From positions 1 to 64,000 of the forward strand of contig UQUV01000005.1 of the NCBI GenBank assembly GCA_900544305.1: a stretch of 64,000 bases of DNA. Direction: 5' to 3'. The stretch is from an uncultured Porphyromonadaceae bacterium (GTDB taxonomy: Bacteria > Bacteroidota > Bacteroidia > Bacteroidales > Muribaculaceae). A model generated the notes under the pieces. The model made no database searches, was not told where the DNA came from, and saw only the letters and a program-made list of their open reading frames with translations. A program made the position numbers and the translations under genes. Shown here piece after piece: positions 35,545-43,891 of this stretch; the first letter of the stretch is position 1, and every line of letters begins with the position of its first letter.

Positions 35545-36414
35545 TCAATAGCCTTTCGTAAACGTGAATTTCTCGCCTTCCTGCTGACAAAGAAGATTGC
35601 CGTTATCGTCATAAACAGCCACATCAAAAGTCAAATCGAATTCCCCTGCTGACAGATGCAGTTCGTCAAGCGGCATAAATAAGGTAAAATCCTTAAATAC
35701 CGACTCTTCATAGGAAGGCATATAATCACATCCACATGAAACCTGTCCGTCGGAAGTCGTATAGTTTCCATTATAGTCATAGAGCGGCGTAGTGTTGTCA
35801 GACTGGTAAAAATAAGCGACACAACGTCCGGTTCTTCCAAGCATTCGTTTCACGTGAAACTTTACGTGGATTTCCATTCCCTTTTGTCCATACTGATACA
35901 CATCATGCACGCACCAAATCTTTTCGATGGTAGCCACCGGTTCGGTATTCGGCTCCTGAGTCAGCACAACCTGACTTTCAAGATCACCGGCACTCAGCCT
36001 TACCGTACCCGTACGGGAAATACCCGATTCATTGGAATCATACGACAATGTCAATACTCCAAATCCCTTCTCAGCCGTCACCCAACTGGGCTTATAGACA
36101 TAATAGTCATCAGCGTCCGTCGAAATAGTGAGAACAGCAGTGCCGCCGGTTGGTTCTACTTCCAAACTCGACAATGTCTCTCCATCAATGTAGAGATAGG
36201 AAGGCTGTAGGGCATACCATACAGCAGCGTAGACGGCCAACCCCAACACCGGAATAAGGAGCAACAGCCATAACCACTGCTTGGACGATTTTTTCTTCGC
36301 TGGTTTCTTTGTAAACAAAAGTCCGCAATGACGGCAATAAACGGCATCCGAAGGATTTTCCGTCTGACATTTGCCACAGATAATATGATTGTCCAATGTC
36401 CGTTGAAAATTCAT
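35545..36414 (-). CDS. Zinc ribbon - TM - BACON - unnamed domain protein
   Basis: 289 residues. Zinc ribbon CGKCQ...CRHCG (residues 13-31), basic stretch KKPAKKKSSK, membrane helix (about 48-68), BACON-like domain (about 71-152; PSWVTAEKGFGVLTLSYDS, RTGTVRLSAG), then one copy of the unnamed domain (about 160-285) containing HVKFHVKRMLGRTGRC. The positive residues before the helix place the ribbon in the cytosol. It lies between the PP2C gene (3 bases) and its longer paralogue (2 bases). A parS-like palindrome lies in its coding sequence at 35847-35860, at the codons for FHVKR. Confidence 0.75.
   Translation of the reverse strand: MNFQRTLDNHIICGKCQTENPSDAVYCRHCGLLFTKKPAKKKSSKQWLWLLLLIPVLGLAVYAAVWYALQPSYLYIDGETLSSLEVEPTGGTAVLTISTDADDYYVYKPSWVTAEKGFGVLTLSYDSNESGISRTGTVRLSAGDLESQVVLTQEPNTEPVATIEKIWCVHDVYQYGQKGMEIHVKFHVKRMLGRTGRCVAYFYQSDNTTPLYDYNGNYTTSDGQVSCGCDYMPSYEESVFKDFTLFMPLDELHLSAGEFDLTFDVAVYDDNGNLLCQQEGEKFTFTKGY
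35847..35860. other. Second parS-like palindrome, inside a coding region
   Basis: GTTTCACGTGAAAC is identical to the central 14 bases of the consensus parS; only the two outer bases differ. It lies in the zinc ribbon-BACON gene, 29 kb from the site near mnmG. It may be chance, but parS sites inside genes are common. Confidence 0.5.
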
Positions 36415-36417
36415 TGT

Positions 36418-37626
36418 CTATTGCTTAAATGTTTGTTGGAAAAAATCTGTGATTTCAATAGCATCGTCATTATCGTGGTCCGGCTTTTCAACATACTCAC
36501 GGAATGAGGGGAGCCTTTTTTTGTGCGGATGCCGACCGCCCGTCGACAACAAAAAGCACAGAACAACAATAATGACTATCAGCCCTGCAATGATGCTGCC
36601 CAGAATAATGAAAAAAGTGGACTGTTTTACAGGTTTGTCGGAAAACGGCAGATGTATCCAACTGTCATTACCGGGTTGCGGTATGACAGGTTCCGGAATC
36701 GGGGGCTCAGGAGGATCTACCGGATTGGAGGACTCCTCAAAACTATGTCCGCAATAAGTACAGAACCGAGCTTCAACAGCATTAGGCTTTCCGCAGTTTG
36801 GACACGGCTTTTCTGCTTTCGGTTCTGGTTGTGGCTCCGGTTGAGGTTCGGGATCTACCGGAGCTTTTGGCGGAAAACCTTCGGCATGCAGTTCGATGAA
36901 TATGGCGGAAAAATTGTCTCGAGAATTCATTCCACACTCTGTCTTGACAGCTTCCGCACAAGCATTCAAATTGCCGGCATTTACCCGAACAATGCGCTCA
37001 ATGTCCGCATCGCGCAGTGCATCGTTCACTCCGTCGGTACAGAGAAGGAGTATGTCACCATCATCTGCACGCTTCAGACGGTCGATGGTCATTTCTATTT
37101 TATTCTCACCTTTGGCCTGAACACATCGGGTCAATATGTTTTTTTTCGGATGGTTGAAAGCCTCGTCTTCAGTTATGAGACCAAGCCGCACAGCCTCAGC
37201 CACCTGTGAGTGGTCAGTGGTACGGAAAAGCAGTTCACCGCTATGGCTGAAATGATAGCAACGGCTATCGCCAACATGGCCAACAAGGATTTCAAACTCA
37301 TTCAACGCCACCACAACAAGCGTCGTTCCCATGCGTCGTTCGTCGTCATCAAAACTGTCAGCCTTTTCCAACTCCTCAACGGCAAAGTCGAGCGCTTCAC
37401 GGAACATTTCCTCCGTAAACACATCGGCGTGTTGCACTTCAAGGAAACGATATACAGCCATGCCCACCGTTTCGCTTGCCACCTCGCCGTGTCCGTGTCC
37501 GCCCATTCCGTCGCACAGGACAAATATCCGGTCATTTTTGCCGGCCGTTGCAGGATATATGAAATCTTCATTGTTTCCGCGGACACCCTGTTCGCAAAAA
37601 ACGGAATATTGTTTCAATTCAATCAT
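36418..37626 (-). CDS. PP2C-type Ser/Thr phosphatase with zinc ribbon and membrane anchor
   Basis: 402 residues. PP2C domain 1-250 with all metal-binding motifs: VRGNNEDF (15-22), CDGMGGHGHGE (38-48), GHVGDSR (116-122), CTDGVND (196-202) and SRDNFSA (235-241). A linker of PEP/QPEP repeats (258-274) leads to a zinc ribbon CPNCG...CTYCG (275-293), a second proline-rich stretch, a membrane helix (338-361) and a short charged tail. The catalytic part should be cytosolic, tethered to the membrane. As the only phosphatase in the operon it is the probable partner that reverses the kinase encoded at 37931-39046. Confidence 0.9.
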   Translation of the reverse strand: MIELKQYSVFCEQGVRGNNEDFIYPATAGKNDRIFVLCDGMGGHGHGEVASETVGMAVYRFLEVQHADVFTEEMFREALDFAVEELEKADSFDDDERRMGTTLVVVALNEFEILVGHVGDSRCYHFSHSGELLFRTTDHSQVAEAVRLGLITEDEAFNHPKKNILTRCVQAKGENKIEMTIDRLKRADDGDILLLCTDGVNDALRDADIERIVRVNAGNLNACAEAVKTECGMNSRDNFSAIFIELHAEGFPPKAPVDPEPQPEPQPEPKAEKPCPNCGKPNAVEARFCTYCGHSFEESSNPVDPPEPPIPEPVIPQPGNDSWIHLPFSDKPVKQSTFFIILGSIIAGLIVIIVVLCFLLSTGGRHPHKKRLPSFREYVEKPDHDNDDAIEITDFFQQTFKQ

Positions 37627-37657
37627 AAAGTCTTAAATTTAAAAATCAATCAAAGAC

Positions 37658-37921
37658 TTACCATATATAGGCAAGAATGCACAATGCACCTAAAATAAAA
37701 ATTATGGTTTCCGCCATGCCGCAACCCGAAGACAACAGAGCGACAACAACAACTATCACAACTATTGTCCACAGAATCTTGGCCGGTACACTCATATTGT
37801 TTAATCTCTTCGAGTTGTCTTTCTGACCGACATTTGTCCTGTTAGGAAGTGCAAGACCACACTTCCGACAAAATACAGCATCATCCGGATTCTGTATATT
37901 ACATAACGTACATTTTTTCAT
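37658..37921 (-). CDS. Small zinc-ribbon membrane protein
   Basis: 87 residues. Zinc ribbon CTLCN...CRKCG (residues 4-22), a polar linker, then two hydrophobic helices (about 46-66 and 69-87) ending directly at the C terminus. The ribbon shares NPDDAVFCRKCG with other operon members. It lies between the kinase and PP2C genes (gaps 9 and 31 bases). It could be a membrane docking partner for the soluble kinase, which carries three ribbons of its own; this is inference. Confidence 0.75.
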   Translation of the reverse strand: MKKCTLCNIQNPDDAVFCRKCGLALPNRTNVGQKDNSKRLNNMSVPAKILWTIVVIVVVVALLSSGCGMAETIIFILGALCILAYIW

Positions 37922-37930
37922 GACACAACC

Positions 37931-39046
37931 TTATTCATATTTCATCGTTTTTTGCCCGCAGTAGCAACAATATGTGTTATGGTTGTCATTGAACTCTTCC
38001 GTCAGTGTCCGTCCGCAGTTACTGCATCGCCACACTTTTCTTTTCGGAGGCTGCGGATTTGGGTTCGGCTTGTTGAAATCGTGTCCGCAATTTGAACAGA
38101 AACGGTCGGCAGCAGGCACATTCTGCTTGCATTCCGGACAAACTTTTGTCTTAGGCGGTTCCGGCGCTTTTTTCTCCTGCTTCGCGCCACAGTGCGGACA
38201 GAATTTCACATCAGCAGGAATCTGTTTGGAACAGTTGACACATTTTACAGTCTCATTCTTCTCTATGGCTTTCAATACTTCATCAAAGCTCTGATAGCGG
38301 TCATTTGGATTGTGCTGGCGGCATTTGTCAATAATGGCGGCAAAATGCGAATCCTTCACCCGGACACTCGGATCGTTTGTTCCGGTCAGCAGGAAATTAA
38401 GCGTACAGCCAAACGAATAGATGTCAGAACGCTCAGTAACAATAGAGCCGTTGAACTGTTCCGGCGACGAATAGGCCAGCGTACCTTTAAAGGTCGATTC
38501 CCCTGTCAACGTCTGCGTGGCTATCGTATCTCCACCTTCCACCATGCTGGCATTTTCACCGATAATTTTGGCAATACCGAAATCTATCAGTTTGACATAG
38601 CCATTGACAAGCATCAGGTTGCTCGGTTTGATGTCGAGATGGAGAATTTTTTTCGAATGAGCATAGCTCATGGCCTGACTCACATAGGTCGCGATTTTAC
38701 GCACGTCTTTCAGCGACATTCCGTTCGGATACTTGTTCTTCACCATTTGCTCCAGGTCGGTACCGTCAAGCCAGTCCATTTCCAGCACGGTATACATGCT
38801 TCCGTTTTCATCGTCGGTATAAGTAAAGGCATTCAAAGCTCTGACAATGTTCGGATGGTCGAGCTGCTGAAGAATCTGGATACCCTTCAGAAATTTCTGG
38901 CACAGAGCCGGATTGTTGGCCGCCTTGTCGGGGCGTACCACTTTGAATGCACGCGTGAATCCGTTGCTGTTCACGCCTTTGTAGACAACCGCCATACCGC
39001 CTTGCTTGCGGTCGACGATTTTGTAGTCGTTGATATATTTAGGCAT
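37931..39046 (-). CDS. Ser/Thr protein kinase with three C-terminal zinc ribbons
   Basis: 371 residues. Hanks-type kinase domain (about 7-272): glycine loop RKQGGMAVVYKG, ATP lysine K35 in AFKVV, catalytic loop HLDIKPSN (136-143), DFG at 155-157 and SPEQ at 194-197. The expected alpha-C glutamate is Gly 55 (KFLKGIQILQQLDHPNIV), so the usual Lys-Glu salt bridge cannot form. Three zinc ribbons follow (about 281-299, 318-336 and 352-366) with no membrane segment, unlike PknB-type kinases. It lies between the Hsp70-FHA gene (12 bases) and the small ribbon protein gene. Confidence 0.9.
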   Translation of the reverse strand: MPKYINDYKIVDRKQGGMAVVYKGVNSNGFTRAFKVVRPDKAANNPALCQKFLKGIQILQQLDHPNIVRALNAFTYTDDENGSMYTVLEMDWLDGTDLEQMVKNKYPNGMSLKDVRKIATYVSQAMSYAHSKKILHLDIKPSNLMLVNGYVKLIDFGIAKIIGENASMVEGGDTIATQTLTGESTFKGTLAYSSPEQFNGSIVTERSDIYSFGCTLNFLLTGTNDPSVRVKDSHFAAIIDKCRQHNPNDRYQSFDEVLKAIEKNETVKCVNCSKQIPADVKFCPHCGAKQEKKAPEPPKTKVCPECKQNVPAADRFCSNCGHDFNKPNPNPQPPKRKVWRCSNCGRTLTEEFNDNHNTYCCYCGQKTMKYE

Positions 39047-39058
39047 AAGTTTATGATT

Positions 39059-40483
39059 TTATTTCGGTTCTTCAACAAACTGGAATTTCGTTCTTCCGGC
39101 AAGCACCGTCATTCCGTCCTTCAGCTCAATTTCTTTCGGAGCAAACGGAATCGTACGGTCAAGCGCCAGTGTTCCGTTTACCACGGTAGCCCGGCTGGTA
39201 CTGACAGTCTGCAACTTGTAACGGAATCCCCGTCCTTCATTTTTAGTTACAATTACTTCAAAATGCTCCCGACTCATATGCGGGTCGTCAAACACATAAT
39301 CCTGACCTCTGTCACGCCCGAAGGTATTGGTTCCAAGTTTCAGCCGACAACGTTTCCCGTTGTTTACGAGTTCGCCAATTTCCGGTTCTGGTTCAGGCTC
39401 GGGTTCCGGATGAAGCAACTTAGTCTCTGCCAGCGTAATGCCGCCGAGACATACGGCATAGTTGTGATTGTATTCGCCGTTCGGACCGTTAAGGCTGCGG
39501 ATAACTTTTACTTTCGGAGCATTGTGGGAAATCAAATGCTGTTGTAGCAATGAGCTGACCAACGGTATGGCCGTCGAACCGCCCACCAGCAGTATCTGTT
39601 CTACTTCGGTCCATTCCCTTCGTGCCGACGTCATCATCATGTCGCAGGCATCAAGCGTAAGATACAGCTTTTTGCGAATCAGTTCCTCGAAATCCGGACG
39701 GCTGAGCGTAAACGGATTGCCATTGGAAAGCAGTGTCGTGGCTTCGTACGTTGCTGAAAGGTCTTCTTTCAACAGGCGGCATGCCCAAAAGTCGCTCCAT
39801 TTCGAAGAGCGGTCCAACGGCGCACCGGCAGCCTTTGCCTCGGCCTGTGCCTGTTTGTAGATGGCTGCATCGAAGTATTGTCCGCCACACTTCACACCGC
39901 TGTCACAGCCCAGAAAATCCGGTTCGTTTTCGCCCGAAAGCATAATCAGAGCGGGGTCGAACGTTCCTCCGCCCAAGTCATAGACCAACGAAAGGCCGAC
40001 GGTTTCCGTGCCCTGGATATAGGCATAGTGGAGAGCGGCAGCATGCGCCTCACGCATAAAAGCCACTTTCTGAAATCCCGCATCGAGGGCCGCCTGACGC
40101 ATCACGTCCTTACGACGGTCGCTTTCCGTATAAATGGCGGGAATAGTCAGCATCACGTTGTCAATACGGTTACCGTTGTTTTCGATTTCCGCACAGCCCT
40201 TTATATGACGCAGAATGGCGGCAATCACTTCCCGATAGCCAACACCGTTGCAGTCGAGCGGCTCGGCAATATTGAGTTTAAATTCCTGTAAATAGAATTC
40301 AGGATATTTCGTCTTGAACTGTTCTGCACTCTGGCATACGGCAATCTTGTCCTTTCCCAACACACAAGCCACGGTCGGAAAATACGACTTGTTGTTGGGC
40401 GACACCAGTTTCGGACGGCCGTCAACCACGATTGCCGCCGCCGAATTGCTCGTACCAAAGTCAATACATACCCAGTTTCCCAT
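39059..40483 (-). CDS. Hsp70-type ATPase fused to an FHA domain
   Basis: 474 residues. An Hsp70/actin-fold ATPase (1-355) with phosphate-1 motif IDFGTSNSAAAI (7-18), phosphate-2 motif YDLGGGTFDPALI (168-180) and adenosine motif LLVGGSTAIPL (298-308). The substrate-binding domain of DnaK is missing. Instead a PEPEPEPEPE linker (359-368) joins an FHA domain (about 375-472) with GRDRG, SREH (404-407) and VNG, the residues that read phosphothreonine. This suggests an ATP-driven switch recruited by phosphorylation, most simply by the neighbouring kinase. Confidence 0.9.
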   Translation of the reverse strand: MGNWVCIDFGTSNSAAAIVVDGRPKLVSPNNKSYFPTVACVLGKDKIAVCQSAEQFKTKYPEFYLQEFKLNIAEPLDCNGVGYREVIAAILRHIKGCAEIENNGNRIDNVMLTIPAIYTESDRRKDVMRQAALDAGFQKVAFMREAHAAALHYAYIQGTETVGLSLVYDLGGGTFDPALIMLSGENEPDFLGCDSGVKCGGQYFDAAIYKQAQAEAKAAGAPLDRSSKWSDFWACRLLKEDLSATYEATTLLSNGNPFTLSRPDFEELIRKKLYLTLDACDMMMTSARREWTEVEQILLVGGSTAIPLVSSLLQQHLISHNAPKVKVIRSLNGPNGEYNHNYAVCLGGITLAETKLLHPEPEPEPEPEIGELVNNGKRCRLKLGTNTFGRDRGQDYVFDDPHMSREHFEVIVTKNEGRGFRYKLQTVSTSRATVVNGTLALDRTIPFAPKEIELKDGMTVLAGRTKFQFVEEPK

Positions 40484-40507
40484 ATTTCGTTGTATTTATT
40501 TTTCTGT

Positions 40508-40909
40508 TTAAAAATCTTTTTTCCATGTGTAGCCCCGTTCTGCACAGTATCGACGGAACAGGTCGGCAATGCGGCCGGCTTCCGCCTTGTCGGGCTTCCA
40601 TTTCAGAGATGCCGGACCGCTGAGGTTGGAAGCCGTAGCTAGCAGCGAAAACTCTTCCAGTTTATCAGCCTCTTTCGGAATACTGTCATTCCCGAACATG
40701 AACGGACTACCAAGATATTTAGCTCTCCACTCATCCACCCATGCCTTCCAAAAGAAACCTGCTATGTCCGTACCACAATATTTGCAGAACTTTGCATCCG
40801 CCGCAATATTCTCATGGCAACCGGGACATTCTAACGGAAGTCTGCAACCGCAGTTACGACAGAACATTGCCCCTGAAGGCAACTCCGTATGACAATTCGG
40901 ACACTTCAT
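40508..40909 (-). CDS. Soluble double zinc-ribbon protein
   Basis: 133 residues from ATG 40909. Two adjoining zinc ribbons, CPNCH...CRNCG (3-21) and CPGCH...CKYCG (27-45), are followed by an amphipathic tryptophan-rich domain (FFWKAWVDEWRAKYLGSP) and a short helical end. No membrane segment or signal peptide. The C-terminal part is not recognised. It lies between a ribbon membrane protein gene (5 bases) and the Hsp70-FHA gene (24 bases), and may be a cytosolic adaptor. Confidence 0.75.
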   Translation of the reverse strand: MKCPNCHTELPSGAMFCRNCGCRLPLECPGCHENIAADAKFCKYCGTDIAGFFWKAWVDEWRAKYLGSPFMFGNDSIPKEADKLEEFSLLATASNLSGPASLKWKPDKAEAGRIADLFRRYCAERGYTWKKDF

Positions 40910-40914
40910 AATTA

Positions 40915-41814
40915 TTACCCTTTCTGTCGAATACCTAAAAAGACAAATCCAGCACAAAGCGCGGCAAAAATCAGCGTGCCGACGGTAACGTACCGGTAGT
41001 ACCCGCTACGGGCTTCCGAACGGCTGTTGTAAAATGCAGTACTATCGCATTCCCATTCTGAGGTATGGTCAACGACATAACGGTAAAGATAGAACGTATC
41101 GTCACTGATGCCGTAAAGATTGTGACAAAGCGGAGCATCTTCGCCAAAGAGACGAATCGATTCGCTTTCAAAGCGATAGCCCCAAAACGACGAAGAAGTC
41201 ATGCGTGAATAGCTTGAGTCTGTCGGGTCCTGACTGCTCCATTCATGGGTGTTAAAAAATGCAAGCAGGCTGAACAACATCATAATGCCGCCAATTCCAG
41301 CCATGACAAAATGGAATTTCTTGAGGAACGAATCCCTTCCGCTTGCCAATGCCGGACGACGGAACCACGCAATGACCGTATTGACCGCCAATCCTACGGA
41401 TAGCAGAATGTAGGGCAGCAACAGCGAACCGTTCCACATCGGTATCAGCAGCGTATTGACCGTAAACAAGGCCAGCAGAATCGCAAAATGGAAATTGCGA
41501 GACGCTACCTTTGCCTGTTTCTTGAAAAACGACAATATCGGAAAAGCTGCAACGGAAAGCAACAAATACACCACAGTAAGGACAACACCGTCAATGTCCG
41601 GATCCATGCTTCTGTCGGAAGCTGCCGCGATATTCACAATCAGCAGCAACAGCATGAACACAATAAGGGCAACCGACACGCCCGTCGAAGGCTTCGGCGT
41701 GTATTGCGGTGGCTTCGGGGGTTGTACGGTCTGCATTTGCAACGGATTTCCGCAGTTGCGGCAGAATCGGGATTGTTCGGGATTTGGTGTCCCGCATTTT
41801 GTACAATATATCAT
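40915..41814 (-). CDS. Zinc-ribbon polytopic membrane protein
   Basis: 299 residues. N-terminal zinc ribbon CTKCG...CRNCG (residues 4-22), a proline-rich linker (PPKPPQYTPKPS), then membrane helices at about 45-65, 78-96, 108-126, 130-148 and 168-186, a polar loop of about 80 residues (about 190-270), and a last helix (about 275-295). The loop contains FWGYRFESESIRLFGEDAP and is probably periplasmic. Residues 1-150 closely match the tandem neighbour at 41850-42305, so one arose by duplication. Function unknown. Confidence 0.7.
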   Translation of the reverse strand: MIYCTKCGTPNPEQSRFCRNCGNPLQMQTVQPPKPPQYTPKPSTGVSVALIVFMLLLLIVNIAAASDRSMDPDIDGVVLTVVYLLLSVAAFPILSFFKKQAKVASRNFHFAILLALFTVNTLLIPMWNGSLLLPYILLSVGLAVNTVIAWFRRPALASGRDSFLKKFHFVMAGIGGIMMLFSLLAFFNTHEWSSQDPTDSSYSRMTSSSFWGYRFESESIRLFGEDAPLCHNLYGISDDTFYLYRYVVDHTSEWECDSTAFYNSRSEARSGYYRYVTVGTLIFAALCAGFVFLGIRQKG

Positions 41815-41849
41815 AGTTAAAATATAATTTTCTTATTCTCAATTTATTA

Positions 41850-42305
41850 TCAATTATCCTCTGACTCGACCGGACGACGGAACCATGCCACTATCGTATT
41901 GACAGCCAGTCCGGCAGAAAGCAATACATGAGGCAAGAGCATCGAACCGTTCAATATCAGCAGTATCATTAGTGCATTGGCAATTAACAAGACCAAAAGT
42001 GTCACAAAATGAAAATTACGCATCTTTATATCTCCCTGCTCTTTGACAAATGAAAGCATTGGAATGACTGCAACTGAAACCAGCAGATATGGCAACATCA
42101 AAACGATTCCAACGACGTCAGTTTCTATTCCTTTAGAAAAAGCCACCAGAATACTTGCAACCAGCAACAGAAGCACAAACACAATAACAACTGTCGACGC
42201 TGCAACGGAAGGCCGAACTATCTGCTTTTGCAGCGTACTGCCGCAGTTGCGGCAGAATCGGGATTGCTCGGGATTTGATGTCCCGCATTTTGTGCAATAT
42301 ATCAT
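41850..42305 (-). CDS. Zinc-ribbon membrane protein, shortened paralogue
   Basis: 151 residues if it starts at ATG 42305, chosen because the paralogue also begins MIYCTKCG; an ATG at 42317 overlaps the stop of the dynamin gene. Zinc ribbon (4-22), then four hydrophobic helices (about 34-52, 64-82, 95-113, 115-135). It ends at WFRRPVESEDN, exactly where its paralogue continues with WFRRPALASG and a further 150 residues. It looks like a truncated duplicate that may still be functional. Confidence 0.65.
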   Translation of the reverse strand: MIYCTKCGTSNPEQSRFCRNCGSTLQKQIVRPSVAASTVVIVFVLLLLVASILVAFSKGIETDVVGIVLMLPYLLVSVAVIPMLSFVKEQGDIKMRNFHFVTLLVLLIANALMILLILNGSMLLPHVLLSAGLAVNTIVAWFRRPVESEDN

Positions 42306-42313
42306 AGCTTCAA

Positions 42314-43888
42314 TCAATTTTCATTAAACAAAAAGGCACGTGACTGCTCGTACTGATAGGCGGCTGTCTGGATTTTGTGCCGCAGCAGTGTGTACGACTG
42401 CAATACGGTGCGCATCCATTCCTTTTCATCCGGGTCAAACTCCTCGTTGATGGCACGCCGCCAATACTTTTCACGTTCGAATGCCCGTTCCTTCATTTCG
42501 CTGACAGTGGCGTGTTTCGGGTCAAGTCCGAGACGCTCGGGCGCAGAGCCTCCATGCTCTCCGCAAAGCCGCTGAAACTCGTCGACAACGTCTTCATCCA
42601 AGTCGATTTCGTTGCAATAAATGCGGTTGAGAAGTTCATACTCGTTGTGCTCGTGCACCAGCGAACTGAACAGGTCGGCAATGCGCTGCTCCATTCTGTC
42701 GAGCAGACGGACGGCTTCTGTATCCCTGAAAGCCGAAGCGCGTTCTGTGGCCAAGGCACGTTGCAGCCGCTGATAGATGCTTTCCATCTTGATTAGTTTC
42801 GAACGGCTACCGAAATGGTTGTGCAGAATGGTCATGAATTCTTTTGCGCCGCTTTCCGCAAACAGCAGTTCGCGGGCTTCGCCAAGGGTAGCTTCCGGCT
42901 TCTTTTTCAATAGTTCGGAAAGCAGATAAATGCCATACAAGTCCAACTGTTTCAGCAAATGCCGGCGTTCATCGACGCTGATAGCCAGTTCATAGTCAGG
43001 GTCAATGAAATCGTTGGCAGTCAGCATGGCACAGACAAGCATATCCTCATCACTGCCGTTAAGACGGCCGATTAGCCGGAGGTCTTCTTCCTTGAGTGAC
43101 GATGCCTTAAGGAACAGCAGGGAAGAAATGGGATAGATGTTGAAAAGCGACTTGCGAAGCATGGGCTGGTTCTTCATCTTGTTGCCGGCTATGCGCTGTC
43201 CAATCTGCAAGGCGGTCTGTTCGCGTTCGTTGTCTTCCATCCACAACACATCGATTTTCGAAAGGACACCAATGGCATTGATCGGATTGAAATTACCGCC
43301 GCTATTGAAGTCGCGCACCACATCAAGCGTCGATTCCGCAACGGAGTGGGTAAACAGCATGATGACCGCATCCGGACGCACATTCTTCAAGAAGTCGAGC
43401 GTATTCTGCGAGTCCTGTCCGCGCACGGCATCAAGTCCGGGCGTGTCTATAATGTTGATATCACGCAGAATCTCGGCATCGTCGAAGGTTTCGATATAGC
43501 TCACGTTGTTGATAAGTTCCTTTTTCCCTTCGTTGTCCACAGTCCAATCGTGGAAATCCTGCGGCGACTTGTGCAAGTCGGGCGTACCGTCCTTGTGATG
43601 GATAATTATGTCGTTCTGCGGCGAACCGTATTTCAGCCATCCTACATTGTAGGTAACTTCCATCTGGCCGGTCGACATCACTTCCTCCTTACCCAAAATG
43701 GCGTTTACCAGAGTGGATTTCGAGGAACTGATTTTGCCCACGATAGCAAGCTGCATCGGTTCGTTCAGCTTTTGGCGCGATGCCGCCAGCGTTTCACGAA
43801 GCAGTTCCATTTTGCCGACAGGCAGCAGTTTCTGCAGTTCGGCAAGTCCGGCATCGACCGATGCCATGTTGTAGCCGTTTTCGTTCAT
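42314..43888 (-). CDS. Dynamin-like GTPase, second of a pair
   Basis: 524 residues. GTPase domain with P-loop GKISSSKSTL (51-60), switch threonine region TGQMEVTYNV, G3 DTPGLDA (148-154) and G4 SKID (210-213). The helical remainder (about 300-524) has no long hydrophobic segment, so membrane contact must come through a partner or a short paddle. It starts 3 bases after the larger dynamin gene. Paired bacterial dynamins usually act together in membrane tethering, fission or fusion. Confidence 0.85.
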   Translation of the reverse strand: MNENGYNMASVDAGLAELQKLLPVGKMELLRETLAASRQKLNEPMQLAIVGKISSSKSTLVNAILGKEEVMSTGQMEVTYNVGWLKYGSPQNDIIIHHKDGTPDLHKSPQDFHDWTVDNEGKKELINNVSYIETFDDAEILRDINIIDTPGLDAVRGQDSQNTLDFLKNVRPDAVIMLFTHSVAESTLDVVRDFNSGGNFNPINAIGVLSKIDVLWMEDNEREQTALQIGQRIAGNKMKNQPMLRKSLFNIYPISSLLFLKASSLKEEDLRLIGRLNGSDEDMLVCAMLTANDFIDPDYELAISVDERRHLLKQLDLYGIYLLSELLKKKPEATLGEARELLFAESGAKEFMTILHNHFGSRSKLIKMESIYQRLQRALATERASAFRDTEAVRLLDRMEQRIADLFSSLVHEHNEYELLNRIYCNEIDLDEDVVDEFQRLCGEHGGSAPERLGLDPKHATVSEMKERAFEREKYWRRAINEEFDPDEKEWMRTVLQSYTLLRHKIQTAAYQYEQSRAFLFNEN

Positions 43889-43891
43889 GGC

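Noticed and set aside
38192..39547. 451-residue plus-strand ORF over kinase and Hsp70-FHA genes
   Set aside because: It is antisense to two genes with well-formed catalytic motifs, and has no recognisable domain.
42330..42345. CACGTG hexamer near 42336 as a third parS site
   Set aside because: The flanks (AAGGCACGTGACTG) are not palindromic and do not fit the parS consensus.
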